Positions 1 through 11,210 of a stretch of 21,110 nucleotides of DNA are shown in pieces. The position numbers were made by a program, and so were the translations under genes. This DNA is from Dipylidium caninum. Its lineage: Eukaryota; Platyhelminthes; Cestoda; Cyclophyllidea; Dipylidiidae. The first letter of the stretch is position 1. Each line of letters starts with the position of its first letter. Under the pieces are notes generated by a model. That model saw nothing but the letters and a program-made list of their open reading frames with translations. It ran no database searches and was not told the origin of the DNA. Where the stretch lies: NCBI GenBank assembly GCA_017562135.1, contig QEYB01000164.1, positions 1 through 21,110 on the forward strand, given 5' to 3'.

Positions 1-44
1 AGTGTGTAAGCGAACACTGAGTCAAGAATAAACACTAAAATGAC

Positions 45-218
45 ATGCTTCTAATCACATTCATTAAAACCCCATTTCCTCAGCTACATGATGCCACCTG
101 CATCTTATACATGATACGGTTACGCATCTGTATTGTTGTGGTAGTTTTCTTATGTGAACTTCAAGGACCACTAAACACGAAATCAACTCCAAGGCCTTTA
201 AAGAAGAGAAGCAATTGA
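45..218 (+). CDS. Tentative small ORF with a signal-anchor-like hydrophobic stretch
   Basis: An open frame runs from an in-frame TAA at 36-38 to a TGA at 216-218. The first ATG is at 45 (57 codons) and an internal ATG is at 111 (35 codons). From the internal ATG the product begins M-I-R-L-R, continues with a hydrophobic run rich in Ile, Val and Phe (residues about 6-14), and ends in a basic tail (PLKKRSN). This is the layout of a short signal peptide or signal anchor. A frame of this length is expected by chance in AT-rich DNA, and no homology is recognised. A GT at 141-142 could act as a splice donor that joins in phase 0 to the exon-like segment at 353, but the donor is weak. No function is assigned. 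Confidence 0.12.
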   Translation: MLLITFIKTPFPQLHDATCILYMIRLRICIVVVVFLCELQGPLNTKSTPRPLKKRSN

Positions 219-352
219 CGGTTCCGTCGTGTGAAATACGAGCGGAGAAACGGATTTCAAACTATAGGAGAGGAATAACAATACCGCTGCCGGCTATTTC
301 TCTTCAAGTGAGCTTAGGTAATCATAAAAGTGGAAAACCAAACAGTTCGTAG

Positions 353-526
353 ATTTCAAGAAGAGGCATATGTGCAATTTGTCGGAAAAACTCCTGCCAT
401 CCCCCAGCCCCCCCACCACCACCAGGCACTCGCCAGACGCAAACCAACCCACCACCGATTTATGACGAGTTGGGCATCAAGGAGGCAGAGCAATTGAACA
501 GGAAGGAAACTGACGGTGATAGTTAG
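353..526 (+). CDS. Tentative 3'-terminal exon encoding a proline-rich PPxY tail
   Basis: The frame is open from just after a TAG at 350-352, whose AG could be a splice acceptor, to a TAG stop at 524-526, giving 57 codons. The product starts with a Cys-containing basic stretch (GICAICRKNSC). It then has a proline block (PPAPPPPPG), a P-P-I-Y motif followed by D-E-L, and a charged C-terminus ending ETDGDS. PPxY is the classic ligand of WW domains, and a Cys-rich juxtamembrane segment followed by PPxY is typical of cytoplasmic tails of small membrane adaptors. That is family knowledge applied by analogy, not a homology match. There is no in-frame ATG at its start, so it would have to be spliced to an upstream exon. 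The polypyrimidine tract before 352 is poor. An AATAAA lies 186 bp downstream of the stop. The evidence is composition only, and chance is a serious alternative. Confidence 0.17.
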   Translation: MSRRGICAICRKNSCHPPAPPPPPGTRQTQTNPPPIYDELGIKEAEQLNRKETDGDS

Positions 527-711
527 GACTACAGGAGACAGACGTTCAGCTATAAGAATATCAAGCAAATGAGAAACCGTGCAGAAAGAATTCACGTGCG
601 AGAGAGCGCCAATATATGGAGCGTGCACGTCAAGAGAGGATGCAAGCGAAGTGCACATGGGTCTCAGTTGACGAACACTAAGAAGCGCCTGTTGACCCTA
701 CTTCAGCCGGA

Positions 712-717
712 AATAAA
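712..717 (+). promoter_or_regulatory. Possible polyadenylation signal AATAAA
   Basis: A canonical AATAAA hexamer lies 186 bp downstream of the TAG that ends the tentative exon at 353-526. The hexamer is common by chance in this AT-rich flank, so it is only mild support for that exon. No clear GU-rich downstream element stands out. Confidence 0.15.
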
Positions 718-2981
718 AAGCAAACGATGTAAAGGTCTCAACTGCACGCAAAATGAGCGAAAGCAGCATTCTTTTCTTCGCGTATATCTGCGCACGCAAA
801 GTAATGTGTCTTGCTCTTACACAACACTCGAACCTTAACTTTACACTTCCCTAAAAACATTAGCCCCATTGCCACACCTCTAAGCCACTTGATCTGCATT
901 GCATCGATTGGCATCCGATGTCAGTGGAGTAAAACAAAGCCGTATTAACTTTATTGGCGCTGAATGGACAACGTCAGCCAACTGAAAGTAAAGCATGGAG
1001 GAATTTCACAGGTAAAGGTGAGAACAATCGCATTTTAACTGATTCGAGCAAATAGAGCGAGGAATGAAGCAAGTTCATCTCGACATCGCTGATTTTGCAG
1101 CAAAATGATAGTGCCTTTTTCCTATGCCTTTATCAAACGCACAGGGCTTGCAAATGAAAGCAGAAAATCGTGAGCGGTCAATTGCTCATGCCCGGCGATG
1201 CGAATAAAGTTACTTCTCCTCAAATCACGGTATGCCTTGCATTTCAATCAGAGGATCACTTTCGCTTCTCAACTAGAAGTTGCGTTAAACATCGGCCTAG
1301 AATGTGACTGCTCACATGACAAACAACCAATGTTCCAAACGAATAATTTTCAATGTTCCTACAGCCAAAGAGTACGTTCGAGTGCAATTCAATCACTCAC
1401 AACGAACGCTCACCACCAGGACGTCACCAACACAAAGCGCCTTACTACTCTCCCAACTACTTACACCATTCCTTCTTTTGCTTCCCATAGTCTCAATTCT
1501 GCAACGCTATAAAGAGAGCAAGATGGCATTGATGAATCCGCGAAGGCGAGCGAATAGAACTATATCGCCGTAATACGGGGAGAGTTCTCCGAACACTATT
1601 TCACCTAGTCAACACTAAATCCCTTAGCTGTATTCCTGGATGGAGTGGGGGGTAACCTCATTACTTCAGTTATTTATGTTCGTCAACGAACACAACGACC
1701 AAGCTCTGCGCGAACTATCTGGCGTCTCATAAGGACCTATCACGAAGGATGTGATTTATCATTGCCGCTTGAATAGAGGCAACGGACAGTCCACGATGCA
1801 GATTACCTATATTAAAACTGTGGTACCATGCTTCTGCATCGCTCTATAAGTAACGCTGACCAAGAATACTCCAAATTCACCTGTAATGCCCTAATGTTGC
1901 CTCCACACTAAGTATATAATTTTCTTTGCGCTGCTATAATGGGAGATGGTGATGGGCGCCAATTCCATCTCAGGTTATTTACAGCGTTTGGATGGTACTA
2001 TGCGAGCGAATTTCTACCCGAATTAGTTCGGAATCAGTAAGCTAAAAACCGGGGTCATCGTTGGCTCCAATGATTAGAGCATGTTCTACTCTAAACAGCG
2101 CCTTCTCTATCGCAATTATAACAGAACAATTTAGGACGAAAATTTCGTGATAACACGATAGAAATAGAGGAGAGAAGCTGTTGATACTTGAATGCTATGC
2201 ATCGTTGTATTACTGAGTCCGTCCTCAGTGGCGTAGCCACCGGATGATTTTTGGTCGCATAGATACTATCTAAGCCCACATCCGACATGTCTGAACGCGA
2301 GTGAAGTGAGCGAGATGTAAAATCTGCTTCATCGCTTTCGTCAAATGGAAACCGTGTCTCGCAGTTCCCCCGACTCATTTTGCCACTCACCCTTCCCACC
2401 ACTACTGCAACCCAAATGCCAAGGTTCAGCCATCACCATAGTTGATGTAAAGATGAATATCAAACTGCTAACTGAATCCGCATTTAAGCCACCCATTCCA
2501 AATGCGGTAATTTCCTCTATCTTGCTGTCTTACCGAAAAATTTCCGCATTCTTTCACTCTCCTCCTCTCCCCCTTATTCTGTCTTTGATAGTGCACTTCC
2601 GACAAAGTCTGTTTGATATCTATGCATCGTACCTCCTTAACTTCTCTTTCTATCATCTCTAGCTCAAACGACTTCGACGAGGCCGATGTGACAAGAGATA
2701 AATTGGAATTTCGTTCATGATGTTTATCTCACCTTTGTACGGCATGGAGGGGTTGATCATTTTTCATCACAAAGCTTCGCTATTGCATAGTCTACTTCGC
2801 TATCCGACTAACGGTTCTAAATACTATCCTTAGTGTAGCAACACATCGTCAGTCAGGTACATCACCTTAAAACATTTCTGCACTTATCTACAATTACATC
2901 AATCTAAAACTCACCTCAACTCTCGTACCAACAGTGGTGAAAACATGATCACGTAGCGCAATGCATCTCCATTGTTAAACA

Positions 2982-2990
2982 CCCCCCCCC
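2982..2990. repeat. Poly-C homopolymer, nine bases
   Basis: Nine consecutive C residues. This is the longest G/C homopolymer noticed in the window and a place where read-length error would be likely. No function is proposed. Confidence 0.8.
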
Positions 2991-5358
2991 ACTTTGCAAA
3001 TATATGGCGGAGACAATAGACCACCTCGTCCTCACAATTCCTGTTAAAACAGCCACGTTGATATTGAACATCATGCATTTAGAGTGAGTAAATTGCGCAA
3101 AGATATCTAATACGACTCAGTAATGAAGCTGAGTGTATACTCCCAAGTGAATGCTGCAGAGGACGTTGGTAGGGTCACAGGTAATACGTCTCCGCTGCAC
3201 GTGACGTTGACTATAACTGTTCATAATGCGTAACAATGGTCTCTAGGGCTTCGCACTTCCATGCGGAGTCTCAACAGCTAGTTATCACTTCATATGCCGA
3301 TTGTAGAGCCCGAAGCGCGGCCATTAAAATCATCCATTCTCAAATCCGTCACAACACAAATTAAAATACGGTCTGGACGATTTTAGACACACAGGCACAG
3401 CTTATTCGTGCAACCATCTCTCTAAACTGTTGTTTCAACAGATCCCCATCTCTCCCAAGAACTCCTTCCGCCCTCAAACCAGACGACTTCCGGGTGTGCA
3501 ATCATTTTGTAAAAACCGTAGTGCGTGTCTATTCCTCGTATGCATTCTATCCTCACGGGTCTATCACTCTGACTGACCTTAAATGTCTACGTGTATTTTT
3601 TGTCACCATTCTTTTTGCTGTCAACCAATTTACCCGATGGTTTCTTTCAACCTCTTTTCTTTTCCATTCTGGCATGCCATTTGATGTTAAGTAGTTCTCC
3701 TCTTTCTATGGCAGATAAACCGAGAGCGTTAGTATAACTAAAAAGCGTCAATCAATCATTAAACTAATTTGACGTATATATCGTCCTGGCCAGCATGCTT
3801 TTTCCCTACACCCACTATAAAGACTAAGATAGAATGAGCGAGCGACTGTTGGCCACAGACATTCGGTATGTACACGGCTTCTTCCTCGATTGTAACAATT
3901 CGCCTAGCAACCAGGCCACTGCGAAGTAGAGCATTATGGACGCGTATCTGCGTCTAGAGTTTTGTGTCAATTGGAAGGAAATCGTAAGAGATACGTTGTT
4001 TTAACTATCGTCAACTATCGCCTCTTCTTTCCAAACTCTCACCTATTATTCGTTAGACGCTACTTATTGTACTAGTGTCAATAATGTGAGGTCTAGGATA
4101 ACGCTGGCTGTATCACAAAAATTAAATAGCCGTCGAGTCATACTATATATATGATATTGACTTGTGGCATTGTGAACAGGCGCAGTAGACACATCGACGA
4201 ATTCAGATAGCGGAATATGACCTGAGCAATGCGAGAGAGCAATAATTCACTTAAGAACTGGAGGCGAGACATATCTGATGTACGAGGTCCACACTTATAT
4301 AATTCAATAATACTATTTATGCGAGCATATTAACTACAAAGATCTCTCCGTTTAATCGGATACTGCAGTTGGATGGAGAGCGGGAGTTAAATGAATGATG
4401 TATGCTGTTATTCGCATTGAGATGGGTCGACGTCAGCCTGAACTTGTAGTGGAAGATGAGTTGCACCACCTGTATTGCGACATTTTCCGTACAAACTCAC
4501 AAGTCGGCGTATGCGTCCTCAATCTGCCACTCTATCGCACATTGACGTTACACTGCCCAATCGCATGGGCGAAAAAATACTCGCGATTTGCGCATCTTGC
4601 ATCCCATTCATGCAATGAGATGGGTCGAACGTAGCCTAAAGATGGTGAGAAGATAGTTGCATGCTGTGCCATTTCGCCTCACAAGTCGGCGTATGCGGTC
4701 CTCAATCTGCCACTCTATCGCACATTGACGTCGTCCACTGCCAAAATCGCATGGGCCGAAAATACTCGCGATTTGCGCATCTCTGCATCCCATTCTGCAT
4801 GAGATCTGGGTCGAACGTAGCCTGAATGAGTGGAAGATTGATGATTGCATGTGTGCCATTTCGCCTCACAAAGCGGCGTATGCGGTCCTCAATCTGCCAC
4901 TCTATCGCACACTTGACGTCGTCGCACTTGCCAAATCGCATGGGCGAAATACTCGCGATTTGCGCATTCTTGCATCCCATTCTGCATGAGATGGGTCGAA
5001 CGTAGCCTGAATGAGTGGAAGATGAGTTGGCATGTGTGCCATTTCGCCTCACAATCGGCGTATGCGGTCCTCAATCTGCCACTCTATCGCCACATTGACG
5101 TCGTTCCACTGCCAAAATCTGCTGGGCGAAAATTACTCGCGAGTTTGCTCAATCTTGCCATTCCCATTCTTGCATGAGATGGGTCGAACGTAGCCTGAAT
5201 GAGTGGAAGAATGAGTTGCATGTGTGCCATTTCGCCTCACAAGTCGGCGTATGCGGTCCTCAATCTGCCCACTCTATCGCACATTGACGTCGTCCACTGC
5301 CAAATCGCATGGGCGAAAATACTCGCGATTTGCGCATCTTGCATCCCATTCTGCATGA

Positions 5359-5583
5359 GATGGGTCGAACGTAGCCTGAATGAGTGGAAGATGAGTTTGC
5401 ATGTGTGCCATTTCGCCTCACAAGTCGGCGTATGCGGTCCTCAAATCTGCCACTCTAATCGCACATTGACGTCGCCCAACTTGCCAAATCGCATGGGGCG
5501 ATTTGCGCAAATTTACTCACGCGATGTGTGCCTTTTTGCGCATCTTGCATTATCGCCATCCACTCTTGCGCAATGAGATACAT
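5359..5583. repeat. Rearranged 225-bp satellite unit
   Basis: This unit is 46 bp longer than consensus. Up to about 5490 it follows the monomer. Then the GGGCGAAAATACTCGCG segment is replaced by a jumbled stretch in which a CGATTTGCGC word appears early (5499-5508). An ACTCACGCGATG segment and a second GCGCATCTTGCAT (5538-5550) follow, then another insertion before the next TCGAACGTAG. It looks like a small internal duplication plus scattered insertions. It lies among normally ordered but insertion-rich units. Confidence 0.75.
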
Positions 5584-6153
5584 GATGGCATCGAACGTAG
5601 CGCTGAATGAAGTGGAAGATGAGTTGCAATGTGTGCCATTTCGCCTCACAAGTCGGCGTATGCGGTCCTTCAATCTGCCACTCTATCGCACATTGACCGT
5701 CGTCCACTGCCAAATCGCATGGGCGAAAATACTCGCGAGTTGCGCATCTTGCATCCCATTTCTGCATGAGATGGGTCGAACGTCAGCCTGAATGAGTGGA
5801 AGATGAGTTGCATGTGTTGCCATTTCGCCTCACAAGTCGGCGTATGCGGTCCTCAATCTGCCACTCTATCGCACATTGACGTCGTCCACCTGCCCAAATC
5901 GCATGGCGAAAATACTCGCGATTTGCGCATTCTTGCATCCCATTCTGCATGAGATGGGTCGAACGTAGCCTGAATGAGTGGAAGATGAGTTTGCATGTGT
6001 GCCCATTTCGCCTCACAAGTCGGCGTATGCGGTCCTCAATCTGCCACTCATATCGCACCATTGACGGTCGTCCACTGCAAATCGCATGGGCGAAATACTC
6101 GCGATTTGCGCATCTTGCATCCCATTCTTGCATGAGATGGGTCGAAACGTAGC

Positions 6154-6187
6154 TTGAATGAGTGGAAGATCTGAATGAGTGGAAGAT
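6154..6187. repeat. 17-bp tandem duplication inside one monomer
   Basis: The segment TGAATGAGTGGAAGAT occurs twice back to back, preceded by T in the first copy (6154-6170) and C in the second (6171-6187). It explains most of the 199-bp length of this unit. No other unit shows this duplication, so it is a private marker and, unlike most differences in the array, not a homopolymer-length change. Confidence 0.9.
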
Positions 6188-9100
6188 GAGTTGCATGCTG
6201 TGCCATTTCGCCTCACAAGTCGGCGTATGCGGTCCTCAATCTGCCACTCTATCGCACATTGACGTCGTCCACTGCCAAATCGCATTGGGCGAAAATACTC
6301 GCGATTTGCGCATCTTGCATCCCATTCTGCATGAGATGGGTCGAACGTTAGCCTGAATGAGTGGAAGATGAGTTGCATGTGTGCCATTTCGCCTCACAAG
6401 TCGGCGTATGCGGTCCTCAATCTGCCACTCTATCGCACATTGGACGTCGTCCACTGCCAAATCGCATGGGCGAAAATTACTCGCGATTTGCGCATCTTGC
6501 ATCCCATTCTGCAATGAATGGGTCGAACGTAGCCTGAATGAGTGGAAGATGAGTTGCCATGTGTGCCATTTCGCCTCACAAGTCGGCGTATGCGGTCCTC
6601 AATCTGCCACTCTATCGCACATTGACGTCGTCCACTGCCAAATCGCATGGGCGAAAATACTCGCGATTTGCGCATCTTGCATCCCATTCTGCATGAGATG
6701 GGTCGAACGTAGCCTGAATGAGTGGAAGATGAGTTGCATGTGTGCCATTTCGCCTCACAAGTCGGCGTATGCGGTTCCTCAATCTGCCACTCTATCGCAC
6801 ATTGACGTCGTCCACTGCCAAATCGCATGGGCGAAAATACTCGCGATTTGCGCATCTTGCATCCCATTCTGCATGAGATGGGTCGAACGTAGCCTGAATG
6901 AGTGGAAGATGAGTTGCATTGTGTGCCATTTCGCCTCACAAGTCGGCGTATGCGGTCCTCAATCTGCCACTCTATCGCACATGACGTCGTCCACTGCCAA
7001 ATTCGCATGGGCGAAAATACTCGCGATTTGCGCATCTTGCATCCCATTCTGCATGAGATGGGTCGAACGTAGCCTGAATGAGTGGAAGATGAGTTGCATG
7101 TGTGCCATTTCGCCTCACAAGTCGGCGTATGCGGTCCTCAATCTGCCACTCTATCGCACATTGACGTCGTCCACTGCCAAATCGCAATGGGCGAAAATAC
7201 TCGCGATTGCGCATCTTGCATCCCATTTCTGCATGAGATGGGTCGAACGTAGCCTGAATGAGTGGAAGATGAGTTGCATGTGTGCCATTTCGCCTCACAA
7301 GTCGGCGTATGCGGTCCTCAATCTGCCACTCTATCGCACATTGACGTCGTCCACTGCCAAATCGCATGGGCGAAAAATACTCGCGATTTGCGCATCTTGC
7401 ATCCCATTCTGCATGAGATGGGTCGAACGTAGCCTGAATGAGTGGAAGATGAGTTGCATGTGTGCCATTTCGCCTCACAAGTCGGCGTATGCGGTCCTCA
7501 ATCTGCCACTCTATCGCACATTGACGTCGTCCCACTGCCAAATCGCATGGGCGAAAATACTCGCGATTTGCGCATCTTGCATCCCATTTCTGCATGAGAT
7601 GGGTCGAACGTAGCCTGAATGAGTGGAAGATGAGTTGCATGTGTGCCATTTCGCCTCACAAGTCGGCGTATGCGGTCCTCAATCTGCCACTCTATCGCAC
7701 ATTGACGTCGTCCACTGCCAAATCGCATGGGCGAAAATACTCGCGATTTGCGCATCTTGCATCCCATTCTGCATGAGATGGGTCGAACGTAGCCTGAATG
7801 AGTGGAAGATGAGCTTTGCATGTGTGCCATTTCGCCTCACAAGTCGGCGTATGCGGTCCTCAAATCTGCCACTCTATCGCACATTGACGTCGTCCACTGC
7901 CAAATCGCATGGGCGAAAATACTCGCGATTTGCGCATCTTGCATCCCATTCTGCATGAGATGGGTCGAACGTAGCCTGAATGAGTGGAAGATGAGTTGCA
8001 TGTGTGCATTTCGCCTCACAAGTCGGCGTATGCGGTCCTCAATCTGCCACTCTATCGCACATTGACGTCGTCCACTGCCAAATCGCATGGGCGAAAATAC
8101 TCGCGATTTTGCGCATCTTGCATCCCATTCTGCATGAGATGGGTCGAACGTAGCCTGAATGAGTGGAAGATGAGTTGCATGTGTGCCATTTCGCCTCACA
8201 AGTCGGCGTATGCGGTCCTCAATCTGCCACTCTATCGCACATTGACGTCGTCCACTGCCAAATCGCATGGGCGAAATACTCGCGATTTGCGCATCTTGCA
8301 TCCCATTCTGCATGAGATGGGTCGAACGTAGCCTGAATGAGTGGAAGATGAGTTGCATGTGTGCCATTTCGCCTCACAAGTCGGCGTATGCGGTCCTCAA
8401 TCTGCCACTCTATCGCACATTGACGTCGTCCACTGCCAAATCGCATGGGCGAAAATACTCGCGATTTGCGCATCTTGCATCCCATTCTGCATGAGATGGG
8501 TCGAACGTAGCCTGAATGAGTGGAAGATGAGTTGCATGTGTGCCATTTCGCCTCACAAGTCGGCGTATGCGGTCCTCAATCTGCCACTCTATCGCACATT
8601 GACGTCGTCCACTGCCAAATCGCATGGGCGAAAATACTCGCGATTTGCGCATCTTGCATTTCCCATTCTGCATGAGATGGGTCGAACGTAGCCTGAATGA
8701 GTGGAAGATGAGTTGCATGTGTGCCATTTCGCCTCACAAGTCGGCGTATGCGGTCCTCAATCTGCCACTCTATCGCACATTGACGTCGTCCACTGCCAAA
8801 TCGCATGGGCGAAAATACTCGCGATTTTGCGCATCTTGCATCCCATTCTGCATGAGATGGGTCGAACGTAGCCTGAATGAGTGGAAGATGAGTTGCATGT
8901 GTGCCATTTCGCCTCACAAGTCGGCGTATGCGGTCCTCAATCTGCCACTCTATCGCACATTGACGTCGTCCACTGCCAAATCGCATGGGCGAAAATACTC
9001 GCGATTTGCGCATCTTGCATCCCATTCTGCATGAGATGGTCGAACGTAGCCTGAATGAGTGGAAGATGAGTTGCATGTGTGCCATTTCGCCTCACAAGTC

Positions 9101-11210
9101 GGCGTATGCGGTCCTCAATCTGCCACTCTATCGCACATTGACGTCGTCCACTGCCAAATCGCATGGGCGAAAATACTCGCGATTTGCGCATCTTGCATCC
9201 CATTCTGCATGAGATGGGTCGAACGTAGCCTGAATGAGTGGAAGATGAGTTGCATGTGTGCCATTTCGCCTCACAAGTCGGCGTATGCGGTCCTCAATCT
9301 GCCACTCTATCGCACATTGACGTCGTCCACTGCCAAATCGCATGGCGAAAATACTCGCGATTTGCGCATCTTGCATCCCATTCTGCATGAGATGGGTCGA
9401 ACGTAGCCTGAATGAGTGGAAGATGAGTTGCATGTGTGCCATTTCGCCTCACAAGTCGCGTATGCGGTCCTCAATCTGCCACTCTATCGCACATTGACGT
9501 CGTCCACTGCCAAATCGCATGGGCGAAAATACTCGCGATTTGCGCATCTTGCATCCCATTCTGCATGAGATGGTCGAACGTAGCCTGAATGAGTGGAAGA
9601 TGAGTTGCATGTGTGCCATTTCGCCTCACAAGTCGGCGTATGCGGTCCTCAATCTGCCACTCTATCGCACATTGACGTCGTCCACTGCCAAATCGCATGG
9701 GCGAAAATACTCGCGATTTGCGCATCTTGCATCCCATTCTGCATGAGATGGGTCGAACGTAGCCTGAATGAGTGGAAGATGAGTTGCATGTGTGCCATTT
9801 CGCCTCACAAGTCGGCGTATGCGGTCCTCAATCTGCCACTCTATCGCACATTGACGTCGTCCACTGCCAAATCGCATGGGCGAAAATACTCGCGATTTGC
9901 GCATCTTGCATCCCATTCTGCATGAGATGGGTCGAACGTAGCCTGAATGAGTGGAAGATGAGTTGCATGTGTGCCATTTCGCCTCACAAGTCGGCGTATG
10001 CGGTCCTCAATCTGCCACTCTATCGCACATTGACGTCGTCCACTGCCAAATCGCATGGGCGAAAATACTCGCGATTTGCGCATCTTGCATCCCATTCTGC
10101 ATTGAGATGGGTCGAACGTAGCCTGAATGAGTGGAAGATGAGTTGCATGTGTGCCATTTCGCCTCACAAGTCGGCGTATGCGGTCCTCAATCTGCCACTC
10201 TATCGCACATTGACGTCGTCCACTTGCCAAATCGCATGGGCGAAAATACTTCGCGATTTGCGCATCTTGCATCCCATTCTGCATGAGATGGGTCGAACGT
10301 AGCCTGAATGAGTGGAAGATGAGTTGCATGTGTGCCATTTCGCCTCACAAGTCGGCGTATGCGGTCCTCAATCTGCCACTCTATCGCACATTGACGTCGT
10401 CCACTGCCAAATCGCATGGGCGAAAAATACTCGCGATTTGCGCATCTTGCATCCCATTCTGCATGAGATGGTCGAACGTAGCCTGAATGAGTGGAAGATG
10501 AGTTGCATGTGTGCCATTTCGCCTCACAAGTCGCGTATGCGGTCCTCAATCTGCCACTCTATCGCACATTGACGTCGTCCACTGCCAAATCGCATGGGCG
10601 AAAATACTCGCGATTTGCGCATCTTGCATCCCATTCTGCATGAGATGGGTCGAACGTAGCCTGAATGAGTGGAAGATGAGTTGCATGTGTGCCATTTCGC
10701 CTCACAAGTCGGCGTATGCGGTCCTCAATCTGCCACTCTATCGCACATTGACGTCGTCCACTGCCAAATCGCATGGGCGAAAATACTCGCGATTTGCGCA
10801 TCTTGCATCCCATTCTGCATGAGATGGTCGAACGTAGCCTGAATGAGTGGAAGATGAGTTGCATGTGTGCCATTTCGCCTCACAAGTCGGCGTATGCGGT
10901 CCTCAATCTGCCACTCTATCGCACATTGACGTCGTCCACTGCCAAATCGCATGGGCGAAAATACTCGCGATTTGCGCATCTTGCATCCCATTTCTGCATG
11001 AGATGGGTCGAACGTAGCCTGAATGAGTGGAAGATGAGTTGCATGTGTGCCATTTCGCCTCACAAGTCGGCGTATGCGGTCCTCAATCTGCCACTCTATC
11101 GCACATTGACGTCGTCCACTGCCAAATTCGCATGGGCGAAAATACTCGCGAGATTGCGCATTCAATTGCATCCCATTCTGCATGAGATGGGCGAACGTAG
11201 CCCTGAATGA

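Larger units (their letters stand above)
527..4399. other. Left non-repetitive flank without a supportable gene
   Basis: Nearly 3.9 kb of moderately AT-rich sequence. The longest frames are 105 codons at 2345-2662 (+) and 103 and 104 codons at 2091-2402 (-) and 1198-1512 (+). Frames of that size are expected by chance at this base composition, and none shows a conserved motif. A frame at 1304-1573 (+) contains one hydrophobic Leu-rich run but nothing recognisable around it. There is a C9 run at 2982-2990 and a short AT palindrome-like tract near 4139-4157. No tRNA, telomeric repeat, transposase or reverse transcriptase signature was seen. It reads as gene-poor DNA next to a satellite, or possibly intron or intergenic sequence. 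Confidence 0.6.
4400..6515. repeat. Left edge of the array: insertion-rich satellite monomers
   Basis: The first recognisable monomer has its GATGGGTCG anchor at 4421, with a degraded preceding piece from about 4400. Successive anchors are at 4619, 4803, 4990, 5178, 5359, 5584, 5770, 5953, 6136, 6335 and about 6516. This gives unit lengths of 198, 184, 187, 188, 181, 225, 186, 183, 183, 199 and 181 bp. The surplus over 179 comes from one- or two-base insertions spread along each unit plus a few larger changes. Substitutions are rare. Divergent terminal monomers are normal for satellites, because homogenisation by unequal exchange is weakest at the edges, but the strong bias to insertion also fits poorly corrected long-read consensus. 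Confidence 0.93.

Noticed and set aside
356..658. Minus-strand 100-codon frame with a Trp/Gly-rich run
   Set aside because: The WWWWGG run is the complement of the CCACCACC tract, which reads more naturally as the proline block on the plus strand.
1304..1573. 89-codon frame with a Leu-rich hydrophobic segment as a small membrane protein
   Set aside because: One hydrophobic run from a pyrimidine-rich stretch is weak evidence; it overlaps another open frame (1198-1512) and has no recognisable domain.
2345..2662. 105-codon ATG-initiated frame as a gene
   Set aside because: About the longest frame expected by chance in 7 kb of AT-rich flank on two strands; no motif or homology recognised, and an overlapping opposite-strand frame is equally plausible.
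4139..4157. AT-rich palindrome-like tract as a replication origin or promoter
   Set aside because: Short and imperfect, with no neighbouring gene or supporting element; such tracts are common in AT-rich DNA.
1..4399. Telomeric repeats or transposon ends in the flanks
   Set aside because: No TTAGGG or TTAGGC run, no terminal repeats with target-site duplications, and no reverse transcriptase or transposase motif could be found by eye.
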